Shown one piece after another: positions 5,286 to 11,903 of a DNA stretch of 11,903 nucleotides. A program made the position numbers and the translations under genes. Position 1 is the first letter of the stretch; each line of letters starts with the position of its first letter. The notes under the pieces were generated by a model that saw nothing but the letters and a program-made list of their open reading frames with translations, was not told where the DNA came from and searched no databases. Source of the DNA: JBFFXF01 sp041569895 (lineage in GTDB: Bacteria > Planctomycetota > UBA8108 > JACQVS01); the NCBI GenBank assembly GCA_041569895.1, contig JBFFXF010000235.1, forward strand, positions 1-11,903, given 5' to 3'.

Positions 5286-8059
5286 CGAACTTCCTCTCCG
5301 TTGATGAAGACCCGGAGGACGCGGCCGCCCTCGCGGAATGGATGAGCGCTGAAGATCACCAGGTCGCCGTCCCGACCGGGCTCGAGCGACCCGACGCGGT
5401 CTTCGACCTTGAACATCTTCGCCGCGTCCGTGGTGAACGCGGCGAGCGCGGCGTCCGCCGAGAGGCCGCGCGTGACCGAGCGGAGGACGTTGAGCGGCAG
5501 GTCCCGCGCCCCGTCACCGGCGTTGCTCTGGAACGCGAGAGCGACACGGCTGCGTGACAGCACGTCGCCGAGGTTGAAATCGCGGTCACGGCGGCGGCTG
5601 ACGAGTGGGTGGCCGAGCACGACGCCGACCTGCTTCTCCGCCAGGCGTCCGGCGTGCACGAACGCTCCCTCCGCATCGACCAGCACGAGAGGGAGCTTGT
5701 GCTTCTCGAGGAAGAGATCGAGGATCCCCTCGATCTGCTTCGGCGTCGACACCTCGACCACGGCGGGGATTTTCTGCTCGAGGAGATCCTTGATCGGCTC
5801 GAGCGCGGGGTCGACCTTCGGCGGCGTGGGCTTCCCGCCCTTGGCCGTCCGCCGTCTCGTGACGCTGAACTCGACCTCGGCCTTGTCGATTCGCCGCCCC
5901 TCGAAATTGACGACGATCTCCGCCACCGAGAGCGTGCCGCGGACGGCGTCCTCGCCGACGAGCTCGGCCTCGAAACGCGGCACCCCGAGGCCGCCCGTGT
6001 CGACGTCGATGTAACCCGTGATCTTCGTGCCCTCGAGCGTGCCGACGATGGTGTGATCCAGCGGGGGCTCCGGCTCGATGATGCGGCCGGTGATCTCCTT
6101 GCCGTCGAGCCGGAGCGCGGCCTTGCCGCTCACCGAGCCCTCGATCGGTCCGCCGGAGGCCGTCCCCTCCCAGGTGCCGGTGACCGGATCGGGCTTCTTC
6201 TCCTCGACCTCCTCGGTGACGACAGGCTTGCCGTCCTCCGCCTCGCCCTTCTTCTGGCGCTCGAGGTATTCGGCGAGCTCCTTCTCGTACTTCTTCCACG
6301 CGTCGAGGTACTTCTTGCCGCGCGAAATCACCGATTCGATCGAGCTGGTGACGTTGAGCGGGTCCTGGCTGCTCGGAATCCTGAACGCCACCGCCGTCGT
6401 CGGACGCACCACGCGGTCCGCACGCGACCGCCCGGTGGTCTTCACGGCCGTCAGCCGCGCCCCGGTCGAGGAGACGGAGTAGGGGCTGAGGATCGTCGTC
6501 GTGATGCCCGCCCGCGCGACGCGACGATGCGGAGCACCGGGAACGCCGACGATGCGGGTGAGATCCGCATCCGTGCCCGCCGACGTGCGGTCGCCGGCGA
6601 GGTCGAGGTGACCGCGCGCGTCGATGAATCCCGGAGTGACGAACGCCCCGGGCCCGGCGTTGACGACGCGCGCGAACGGCGGTCGCGGCACCGCCGTCCC
6701 CACCGCGACGACTTTGCCGTCCTCGATCAGGACCTCGCCGTCCTCGATGACGCGCCCGCTGCCGGCCCAGATGGTCCCGGCGCGCACCACGAGGGCCCGT
6801 GACGACGGCACCTCCCACGCCGAGTGGCCGTCGACGTAGACGCGCTTCACCTGCGTCCGCGGATCGAGCGGATCGCCGGTCATCACGAGAATGTCCGCGT
6901 CGTGACCCGGCGTCAGCGTCCCCACGCGCTCACCGACGCCGAGGATCTCGGCGGCGGTCGAGGTGATCGATGCGAGGGCGCGCTCGGCCGGCACGCCAGC
7001 GCCGTGCGCGGCGATGGCGACGAGGCGGAGGTCCTCGAGCGAGCCTCCGGGCGGGATCGCGAGCGCGGCCCGCGGCAGCGCGACCACGTCGCGGAGGTCG
7101 GTCTGGATGGAATCCGGGTCGAGCCCGATGTCCGGCGCCGGGCCCCGAAACGAGGTCCGCGGCCTGTAGACGACCGGCAGGTCGCCGAGAGCGTCGAGCA
7201 CGGCGCGGGCCTCCGCGCCACCGACGATGGAGCCCGCCTGACCGCGCTCACGCAGGAAGCGAGCGGCGCCGCGGATGTCGACCGCCCTGTCGGCGCCGAT
7301 GCGCAGCGGGGTCCCCGCGGTCCAGAGGCGGGCGAGCTCGTGGCGGTGGAAGTCGAAGGCGCCATTCGCGCTCTCGCGTATGGCGGCGTCGATTGCGCGC
7401 TCGAGGTCGATGACACGCCCCATGCGCGTCGTCGGGCCCTGGATCTCGGCCGGCTCGATCGCCACGTCGCTCGACGCCGGAAACGGGTATTTCACCTTTC
7501 GCGGCGGACTGTCGGCCGGGTCGCCGAGCTGGACGCAGATGTCCGCGGTATGGTGGAGAACGCGCCGGCCGGCCTCCCCGCCGAGCTTCACCACGGCGCC
7601 CTGCCCGGTGAGCAGCCGGTGGGTGCCCGGATCGATGTGCGCCGTGGTCACGCCGGCGGCGAGCGCCCTCGCGTGGTTCGCGAACGGATTGAAAGCGTCG
7701 ACCGCGCGATAGCCCGCGCCGACGGACTCGTCACCGCCGTGCTGTCCGGCCAGCTCGCTCGCCGCGGCGACCAGCCCGGGCATCGCCCAGGAGTCGGGCT
7801 CGTCGATCACCGCCAGTCCGGGCGGAATCTCGACGCGGTCGTCGCCGGCGGCGGGTCCGATCGCCACCACCGTGCCGTCACGAACGACGATGACGCCGTT
7901 CTCGATCACGCGCTTGCCGTCGAACACGCGCGCGACGCGCAGCACGAATCCGTCCGGCGCATCGGCGCCGCGAGCCGGCGTCGCGAGCAGGACGAGGAGG
8001 ACGAGGGCGCCCGGAAGGCCGGCGACGCTGCGTCTGGCGGTCACGTCTCGGCCGATCAC
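5282..8059 (-). CDS. Exported two-unit amidohydrolase-like fusion protein with beta insertion
   Basis: A 925-residue protein, about twice the family length. It has a GTG start and a hydrophobic signal around residues 12-32 (cleavage near ARG/AD). Unit A (about 33-416) opens FVLRVARVFDGKRVIENG, keeps PTTRMG (209-214) and closes ERVGTLTPGHDADILVMTGDP. Its HxH region reads PGLVAAASE, the third His is G255 (GADRAVDI) and the Asp region is PPGGS. Unit B (about 420-925) opens LVVRAGTIWAGSGRVIEDG and closes DRVGSLEPGRDGDLVIF. There PGFIDARGH keeps only the second His (H484; the first is R482), the third is E769, the fourth D795, and the Asp site is FQSNAG. Residues about 624-735 of unit B are a beta-rich insertion (GTWEGTASG, ITGYIDVD, FEAELVGEDAVRGTLS). 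There is no second signal peptide and no frame break at the joint, so this is a true fusion. It overlaps both neighbours by 4 nt. Confidence 0.93.
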   Translation of the reverse strand: MIGRDVTARRSVAGLPGALVLLVLLATPARGADAPDGFVLRVARVFDGKRVIENGVIVVRDGTVVAIGPAAGDDRVEIPPGLAVIDEPDSWAMPGLVAAASELAGQHGGDESVGAGYRAVDAFNPFANHARALAAGVTTAHIDPGTHRLLTGQGAVVKLGGEAGRRVLHHTADICVQLGDPADSPPRKVKYPFPASSDVAIEPAEIQGPTTRMGRVIDLERAIDAAIRESANGAFDFHRHELARLWTAGTPLRIGADRAVDIRGAARFLRERGQAGSIVGGAEARAVLDALGDLPVVYRPRTSFRGPAPDIGLDPDSIQTDLRDVVALPRAALAIPPGGSLEDLRLVAIAAHGAGVPAERALASITSTAAEILGVGERVGTLTPGHDADILVMTGDPLDPRTQVKRVYVDGHSAWEVPSSRALVVRAGTIWAGSGRVIEDGEVLIEDGKVVAVGTAVPRPPFARVVNAGPGAFVTPGFIDARGHLDLAGDRTSAGTDADLTRIVGVPGAPHRRVARAGITTTILSPYSVSSTGARLTAVKTTGRSRADRVVRPTTAVAFRIPSSQDPLNVTSSIESVISRGKKYLDAWKKYEKELAEYLERQKKGEAEDGKPVVTEEVEEKKPDPVTGTWEGTASGGPIEGSVSGKAALRLDGKEITGRIIEPEPPLDHTIVGTLEGTKITGYIDVDTGGLGVPRFEAELVGEDAVRGTLSVAEIVVNFEGRRIDKAEVEFSVTRRRTAKGGKPTPPKVDPALEPIKDLLEQKIPAVVEVSTPKQIEGILDLFLEKHKLPLVLVDAEGAFVHAGRLAEKQVGVVLGHPLVSRRRDRDFNLGDVLSRSRVALAFQSNAGDGARDLPLNVLRSVTRGLSADAALAAFTTDAAKMFKVEDRVGSLEPGRDGDLVIFSAHPFREGGRVLRVFINGEEVR
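5855..6190 (-). other. Beta-rich GTWEG-type insertion domain in unit B
   Basis: About 112 residues of alternating short beta strands and turns: VTGTWEGTASG, ALRLDGKEITGRI, TIVGTLEGTKITGYID, FEAELVGEDAVRGTL, IVVNFEGRRI. The recurring pattern is hydrophobic strand, G-T/K-I-T-G turn, then strand, as in a small beta barrel or sandwich. It replaces the Lys/Pro linker that the paralog at 2673-4022 has at the same place, directly after a WKKYEKELAEYLERQKKG helix. A binding role is plausible but not shown. Confidence 0.7.
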
Positions 8060-9438
8060 CTGCCGTCGTCCTTCCCGCGCGGGGCGCTCTGGCTCTCCCC
8101 AGCGCTTCCCGCGCCGGCCGTCTGCGCATCGCCGAGGAGCGTTCGCAGGCGCGGGTCGCGTCCGCGCTCGTACGCGAGCACGCCCCGGATATAGACCTGC
8201 TCGACCCAGGTGTCGAACTCGAGGGGGTCGCCGCTGAGGACGACGACGTTGGCGATCTTGCCGACCTCGAGCGACCCGATTCGGTCGGCGACGCCGAGCA
8301 TCTCGGCCGGGTGCATGGTGATCGCGGCGAGGGCGCGCTGCCGCGGGATCCCGTGACGGACGCACCGCGCGGCCTGGTAGTTCAGGTAGCGTTCGGCCAC
8401 CGATCCGGTGTTCGGCTGCAGCGCGTACTTGATGCCGGCGTCGTGAAGCACCTTGGCGACGAACACCTCCGTGAGCTCGCCGGTGATCGGGTCGCGGTCC
8501 CGGTGAACGAGTTCCTCGGGCAGAACGACCGGTCGTCCGGCCTTGCGGAGCTCATCGACGGCCCGGTAGGCCTCGGTCCCGAGGACGAAGGTCGATCGAT
8601 CGAAGAAGCCGTGCTTGCGGGCGATCTCGACCGCCGGCCCGACGTCCATGGCGTCGCCGCAGTAGATCCACGCGTCGAGCTTGCCGCTGGTCAGTCGAAC
8701 GAGATTGCGGTGCCGGTCGTCAAGATCCTCCTCGCGAATCAGCTCGCGCCCACGCTTGCGCGCCTCCTCGGGGCCGACGGTGAGCTCCTCGCCCTTCTTC
8801 TCGAGCTCCTCCTCGTAGCGCTTCTCCGCGAGGTCGTCGAGGTACTCCTCGAGCTCGCGGAAGGTCTCGCGCAGCGTCGCCATCTGGAGCATGCGATCGA
8901 AACCGCGCTTGGGTGAGGTGCTCACCTTGAGCGCGATGCCGGGCCGTTGCGTCATCTCATCCGGGGTACGGCCGATCGGGTGCACCAGCCTGCTGACTCC
9001 GCCGATCACGCAGTCGTTCCCGAACATGACGTGGACGCTCGTCACGCCGCCGCGGAGCGACTCCTCGAAGAAAAGACGCGATGGGTCGAGCGAGTCGGCG
9101 ACGTCGACGAACGGGCTCACCGCCAGCGGCTCGTTCCGCGCGTCGAGACCGCTCGCGCTGTGCGGATCGACCATTCCCGGGAAGAGGACCTTGCCCGAGA
9201 GGTCGACCTCGACGGCGTCGAAGGGGACCTCGACCTCGGTGCCGATGGCGGTGATCTTGCCGTGCTCGATCAGCAGCGTGCCGCTCGGGAGCGTGTCGCC
9301 GGACACGGTGATGATGCGCGCGTTGACGAGAGCCACCTTCTCCGGAGGAGGCCCCGCCAGCGCGGCGGCTCCCGGGACGAGAGCCGGGACCAGGATCGAG
9401 ATGACGCAGAGCGCAGCGGCGATTCGCGGAAGGTTCAA
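8056..9438 (-). CDS. Exported amidohydrolase-like protein, TTG start, partial metal motif
   Basis: A 460-residue protein. From the TTG it begins MNLPRIAAALCVISILVPAL, a clean signal peptide with cleavage near ALA/GP. From the alternative ATG at 9498 it would carry 20 polar residues first and overlap the upstream gene by 44 nt. The TTG has GAGGAG seven bases upstream, so I prefer it. The beta domain (KVALVNARIITVSGDTLPSG) and the closing DRIGSLEVGKIANVVVLSGDP are intact. At the barrel start PGMVDPHSAS keeps the first His (H93) but the second is Ala95. The third-His position is Y259 (IYCGDAMDV), the fourth about L286, and the Asp site reads QPNTGS. LKVSTSPKRG (K171) matches the equivalent strand of the active paralog. 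A charged helix (about residues 188-240, ELEEYLDDLAEKRYEEELEK) is inserted in the barrel. It is probably catalytically impaired. Confidence 0.93.
   Translation of the reverse strand: MNLPRIAAALCVISILVPALVPGAAALAGPPPEKVALVNARIITVSGDTLPSGTLLIEHGKITAIGTEVEVPFDAVEVDLSGKVLFPGMVDPHSASGLDARNEPLAVSPFVDVADSLDPSRLFFEESLRGGVTSVHVMFGNDCVIGGVSRLVHPIGRTPDEMTQRPGIALKVSTSPKRGFDRMLQMATLRETFRELEEYLDDLAEKRYEEELEKKGEELTVGPEEARKRGRELIREEDLDDRHRNLVRLTSGKLDAWIYCGDAMDVGPAVEIARKHGFFDRSTFVLGTEAYRAVDELRKAGRPVVLPEELVHRDRDPITGELTEVFVAKVLHDAGIKYALQPNTGSVAERYLNYQAARCVRHGIPRQRALAAITMHPAEMLGVADRIGSLEVGKIANVVVLSGDPLEFDTWVEQVYIRGVLAYERGRDPRLRTLLGDAQTAGAGSAGESQSAPRGKDDGR
8069..8075 (-). promoter_or_regulatory. Shine-Dalgarno that supports the GTG start at 8059
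   Basis: GGAAGGA on the minus strand lies 9 nt before GTG, inside the last codons of the preceding gene. The GTG shares two bases with that gene's TGA (GTGA, 8056-8059), mirroring the ATGA overlaps elsewhere in the operon. A second in-frame GTG five codons later (8044) would also give a signal peptide but lacks the overlap geometry. Confidence 0.7.
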
Positions 9439-9445
9439 CGGAGTA

Positions 9446-9451
9446 CTCCTC
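9446..9451 (-). promoter_or_regulatory. Shine-Dalgarno that selects the TTG start at 9438
   Basis: GAGGAG on the minus strand sits 7 nt upstream of TTG and immediately after the stop of the preceding gene (TGA, 9455-9457). This is near-ideal spacing. The alternative ATG at 9498 lies inside the preceding gene, and I saw no comparable site for it. Confidence 0.8.
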
Positions 9452-9454
9452 GTG

Positions 9455-10879
9455 TCACGAACGTGTCCTGTCGACGACGATCTCGCCCCCGACGACAACG
9501 ACCAGCGGCCTCGAGACCGCCGCGAACGGACGGCCGCTCCAGACCACGAGATCCGCCCGCTTGCCGGCTTCCACGGTGCCGACCTGGTCGTCGATGCCGA
9601 GCAGACGCGCCGGCGTGGAAGTCACGGCGCGCAGCGCCTCGGCGGGCGGCACACCGTACCGAATCGCGTACATCGCCTGGCGGGCGAGGCCGTCCTCGCC
9701 GCGGAGATCCATGGCGCTGAGCGCGGTCTCGACGCCGGCGTCGATCAGCGCACGGAGCGTGTGGAGGCGCGGTCGCTCGGCGTCACCGAATCCGAAGCCC
9801 GCCGAGCCATCGCTGATCGGTCCGAAGATCACCGGGATCGAGTGTCGCTTGAGGACCGGCAGCAGCCGGTGCGCCTCGGTCGCCTCCTCGAGTGTGAAGC
9901 GAATGCCGAACTCGCCGCACAGACGCAAGGCCGACTCGATGTCGTTGACGGCGCGCGCCTGGACGCGCAGCAGGATGCGGCCGTCGAGCACGTCGCCGAG
10001 CACCTGCGACGCCTCGGCGGACGGCGTGTCCGCGCCACCGACCGGCAGTCCCCGGCGGCGAGCCAGCGTGTCGTGGAACGCCTTCCGGAAGACCCACGCC
10101 ACGCCCATGCGCGTCTCCGGGCGACGCGTGTAGAGGCCGATGCCGTAGAAGCGGTACGGTCGCAGGTTGCTGGTGCCGACGCGCGTCGGGTCACGCCCCA
10201 TCGTCGCCTTGACGGCGGACTCGGGCGCCAGGATCCGCTGCGAGCCGGCGGTCGTCAGGATGGCGCCTCGCGGCCCGATCACCGCCGACGGATCCGGCGA
10301 CGCATACACCGTGGTGACGCCGTCCCCGACGAGGCGGTCGAAGTCGGGCGACGAGAGATCGACTGCATCGAGGACCCGCGTGTGCGGGACGACCTCGGAC
10401 GACTGCTCCGATGTCGAGCGCGTCACCACGCCCGAGGCGAACTCGGGCGCGCGTGGGGGCCCGTCGCCGACGTGCAACTCCTCGGGCGAGGGGGGGCCGC
10501 CACCGAAGAAGCGCCGGAAGAAGCCTCGCACCTGCTCCTCGCGAAAACGCATCGCCCGCGGATCGGGCGAGACGATGTCGAGCGGCTCGAGGACCGCATT
10601 GGCGTCGATGAGTCCCGGGGTGATCGATCCCTCGCGGACGTCGATCACCGTCGCGCCCTCCGGCGGCTCGATGCCAGCGCCGGCCTCGACGATGCGGCCG
10701 TCCTCGATGATGACGACGCCGTTCTCGATGACCTTGCCGTCGCCGACGTGCAGCTCCGAGGCTCGCAGGACGAGCACCGACTCGGCATCGGTCTCGGCGC
10801 CGCGCAGGCCGACCGGAGCGAGGACGACAGCCAGCAGAAGCGCCGCGACGACGAGTGGAACGCTCGCTGTGATCCGCAT
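9455..10879 (-). CDS. Exported amidohydrolase-like protein, metal motif lost, TRMG motif kept
   Basis: A 474-residue protein. The signal peptide is residues 1 to about 27 (cleavage near LRG/AE). The beta domain opens LVLRASELHVGDGKVIENGV, and the end is DQVGTVEAGKRADLVVWSGRP. The barrel start is PGLIDANAVLE, so HxH becomes N94 and V96. The third His is Q307 in RVQARAVNDI, the fourth is E332 in LEEATEAH, and the Asp region is ALSAMDLRG. In contrast PETRMGVAWVFRKAF (around 254-268) is excellent, as in active family members. A Phe/Arg/Gly segment (FFRRFFGGG, about 120-128) sits in a loop after the first strand and is unlike the other paralogs. The ATG at 10879 is chosen because AAAGGAAG precedes it and because the longer open frame is Arg-rich with no signal. 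It is 16 nt downstream of the preceding gene. Confidence 0.94.
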   Translation of the reverse strand: MRITASVPLVVAALLLAVVLAPVGLRGAETDAESVLVLRASELHVGDGKVIENGVVIIEDGRIVEAGAGIEPPEGATVIDVREGSITPGLIDANAVLEPLDIVSPDPRAMRFREEQVRGFFRRFFGGGPPSPEELHVGDGPPRAPEFASGVVTRSTSEQSSEVVPHTRVLDAVDLSSPDFDRLVGDGVTTVYASPDPSAVIGPRGAILTTAGSQRILAPESAVKATMGRDPTRVGTSNLRPYRFYGIGLYTRRPETRMGVAWVFRKAFHDTLARRRGLPVGGADTPSAEASQVLGDVLDGRILLRVQARAVNDIESALRLCGEFGIRFTLEEATEAHRLLPVLKRHSIPVIFGPISDGSAGFGFGDAERPRLHTLRALIDAGVETALSAMDLRGEDGLARQAMYAIRYGVPPAEALRAVTSTPARLLGIDDQVGTVEAGKRADLVVWSGRPFAAVSRPLVVVVGGEIVVDRTRS

Positions 10880-10888
10880 CGGATTCGA

Positions 10889-10896
10889 CTTCCTTT
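10889..10896 (-). promoter_or_regulatory. Shine-Dalgarno that fixes the 10879 start
   Basis: AAAGGAAG on the minus strand sits 9 nt before ATG, and its first base is the final A of the preceding gene's TGA stop. It rules for ATG 10879 over the in-frame ATG at 11110, which would overlap the preceding gene by more than 200 nt. Confidence 0.75.
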
Positions 10897-11903
10897 CAGT
10901 CAACGCTCTCTCTCCTTCCCGGTCCCGTGTTCGAGCTCGCGCTCGTCCCGGTGGTCTCCCCCGACTCCGACAGGGCCACCCGCGTCCGCAGGCGGGAGCC
11001 GGGGTCGTCCCTGAATCCCTCCTCGCGCGAGTAGACCCGTGTTCCCCGCACGTACACGGCGAGGACGTCCGACTCGAGTCGCAGCGGGTCACCAGAAAAG
11101 ACGACGACATCGGCTTCCTTGCCAGGCTCGATCGATCCGATTCGCTCGGAGACGCCGGCGATCGCCGCCGCGGTCGAGGTGATCGCCCGGCGCGCGACCG
11201 CGGGATCGAGGCCGGCGCGGACGGCGAGCGCGGCCGAGAGCCTGGGCGAGATCGCCGCCGCGGTGGGCACGCGGCCAGCGAGCGCGACGGGCACGCCGGC
11301 CTCGTGGAAGGCGGCCGGCCCGCGCAGCTCGCGGTCGGGAGCGGAGAGGTCGAGCGGGCCGGTGATCAGATGTATGCCGCCATCGACGAGCGATTTCGCC
11401 ATCCGGCGCGACTCGGCGAGCGGCACGTTCGGGGAGTAGACAATCGCCGGCACGCGTCCCGCCGCGCCGAAGACCGCGAGCGCTCCGCGAACGTCCAGCG
11501 CGTCCGAGCAGAAGACGATTCCCGGCACCGTGCCATCGAGGAAGAGCGAGACGCGCGCGCTTCCCGAGCCGTTCCCCGCCGTGGCGAGCGTCTCGCGAAG
11601 CAAGCTCACCGCGCCGCTGCGCGACGTCGGCGCGCGATCCGGTCGGAGGACGCTGTCGCCGAGGGCGAAGACGATCGGTCCGTCATCGCGCACGACGTCG
11701 ATCTCGCCGCCTCGCGGCAGCGTGCGGAACGTCACCGCCGTGCCGCTGACGACATTGGCCGGCGATGGGCACACCATGGCCGACGTGATGCCCGCCTCGA
11801 CCGCGGTCCGCAGATCACGGTGACGCGGATCGATGGCGGCGAGCGGGCTCGAGCGCGGATCGACGGGTCGCGCGATCTCGAGCGTCTCTCCCGCCGCGCC
11901 GAT
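10896..11903 (-). CDS. Amidohydrolase-like protein, N-terminus beyond the window
   Basis: The frame is open to the window edge, so the ATG at 11777 is internal. The 42 codons before it read IDPRHRDLRTAVEAGITSAM, the usual amidohydrolase helix and strand after the metal motif. 335 residues are visible. TSRSGAVSLLRE corresponds to the TRMG motif of the paralogs. The third-His site is F131 (VFCSDALDV), the expected fourth-His strand reads AIVYSPNV, and the Asp site is VALAGRVP. So three expected ligands are absent, while HxH cannot be seen. The C-terminal return (SERIGSIEPGKEADVVVFSGDP) is intact, followed by a ~45-residue Ser/Arg-rich tail similar in place to that of the protein encoded at 8056-9438. 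It is the most upstream visible gene of the operon, whose promoter must lie further out. Confidence 0.92.
   Translation of the reverse strand: MGAAGETLEIARPVDPRSSPLAAIDPRHRDLRTAVEAGITSAMVCPSPANVVSGTAVTFRTLPRGGEIDVVRDDGPIVFALGDSVLRPDRAPTSRSGAVSLLRETLATAGNGSGSARVSLFLDGTVPGIVFCSDALDVRGALAVFGAAGRVPAIVYSPNVPLAESRRMAKSLVDGGIHLITGPLDLSAPDRELRGPAAFHEAGVPVALAGRVPTAAAISPRLSAALAVRAGLDPAVARRAITSTAAAIAGVSERIGSIEPGKEADVVVFSGDPLRLESDVLAVYVRGTRVYSREEGFRDDPGSRLRTRVALSESGETTGTSASSNTGPGRRESVD

Larger units (their letters stand above)
822..11903 (-). other. Translationally coupled amidohydrolase-array operon
   Basis: Eight consecutive minus-strand genes have junctions of 16 nt, 16 nt, GTGA overlap, ATGA overlap, 6 nt, ATGA overlap and 28 nt. 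Most ribosome-binding sites lie inside or touch the preceding coding sequence. I see no terminator hairpin or room for a promoter between them. The run ends in the convergent gap at 786-821 and begins outside the window. Confidence 0.85.

Noticed and set aside
2640..5345. A 901-codon open frame on the + strand
   Set aside because: The translation is Arg/Leu/Val-rich low-complexity sequence with no recognisable motif. It lies antisense to three clear amidohydrolase genes and is a by-product of high-GC codon bias.
5609..6802. Long opposing frames (397 aa on +, 410 aa on -) within the two-unit gene
   Set aside because: Both give Arg/Asp/Gly-rich shadow translations with no domain, while the main frame is an uninterrupted amidohydrolase-like protein.
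6750..6850. A possible split of the 5282-8059 gene into two genes
   Set aside because: No stop, no ribosome-binding site and no signal peptide at the joint. The linker reads through cleanly, so a fusion is the simpler reading.
8060..8365. Upstream extension of the two-unit protein to 1027 residues
   Set aside because: The added residues are Arg-rich, overlap the preceding gene by about 300 nt and bury the signal peptide. The GTG at 8059 fits the overlap pattern of the operon.
1321..11903. Degenerate amidohydrolase units as decaying pseudogenes
   Set aside because: All frames are full length, have good ribosome-binding sites, signal peptides where the N-terminus is visible, and a preserved C-terminal module. 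Independent loss of only the metal ligands fits specialisation better than decay.

Overview
The window is high-GC DNA with strongly G/C-biased third codon positions, so antisense and alternate frames stay open for hundreds of codons. It carries the 3' end of a CCA-encoding tRNA, one outer-membrane-type lipoprotein gene, a PrxQ/Bcp peroxiredoxin gene, and a long run of exported amidohydrolase-superfamily genes. From memory, tandem exported amidohydrolase-like proteins of this kind, with charged helical insertions and GTWEG-type beta insertions, are common in Planctomycetota. I favour that phylum or a similar high-GC environmental lineage, but nothing here proves the taxonomy.

Layout. Positions 1-26 are the tail of a tRNA on the + strand, followed at 34-60 by a strong intrinsic terminator. 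A lipoprotein gene (81-785, +) starts only 20 nt after that terminator. It converges on the rest of the window, which is all on the minus strand. Reading in the direction of transcription (right to left) the order is: amidohydrolase-like gene, 5' end off the window (10896-11903); amidohydrolase-like (9455-10879); amidohydrolase-like with a TTG start (8056-9438); a double-length two-unit amidohydrolase-like protein with a GTG start (5282-8059); an amidohydrolase with an apparently intact metal site (4029-5285); two more amidohydrolase-like genes (2673-4022 and 1321-2676); and bcp (822-1292). Junctions are 16, 16, -4, -4, 6, -4 and 28 nt, so this looks like one translationally coupled operon.

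The striking point is the combination of number and degeneracy. Seven consecutive genes encode eight amidohydrolase-like units, and the six genes with visible N-termini all begin with a signal peptide. By eye alignment only the product of 4029-5285 keeps the whole metal-ligand set (HxH, the two later His, and the Asp). The other six units with a visible first strand have lost the HxH motif in whole or in part, and all seven other units have lost the third His. They still keep the PxTRMG-like motif and/or the C-terminal GSLExGKxAD module. My working hypothesis is an exported assembly with one catalytic amidohydrolase subunit and several pseudoenzyme or binding subunits. This is inference; the substrate is unknown. 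The peroxiredoxin downstream has no signal peptide and probably acts in the cytoplasm, so it may be only a co-transcribed passenger.
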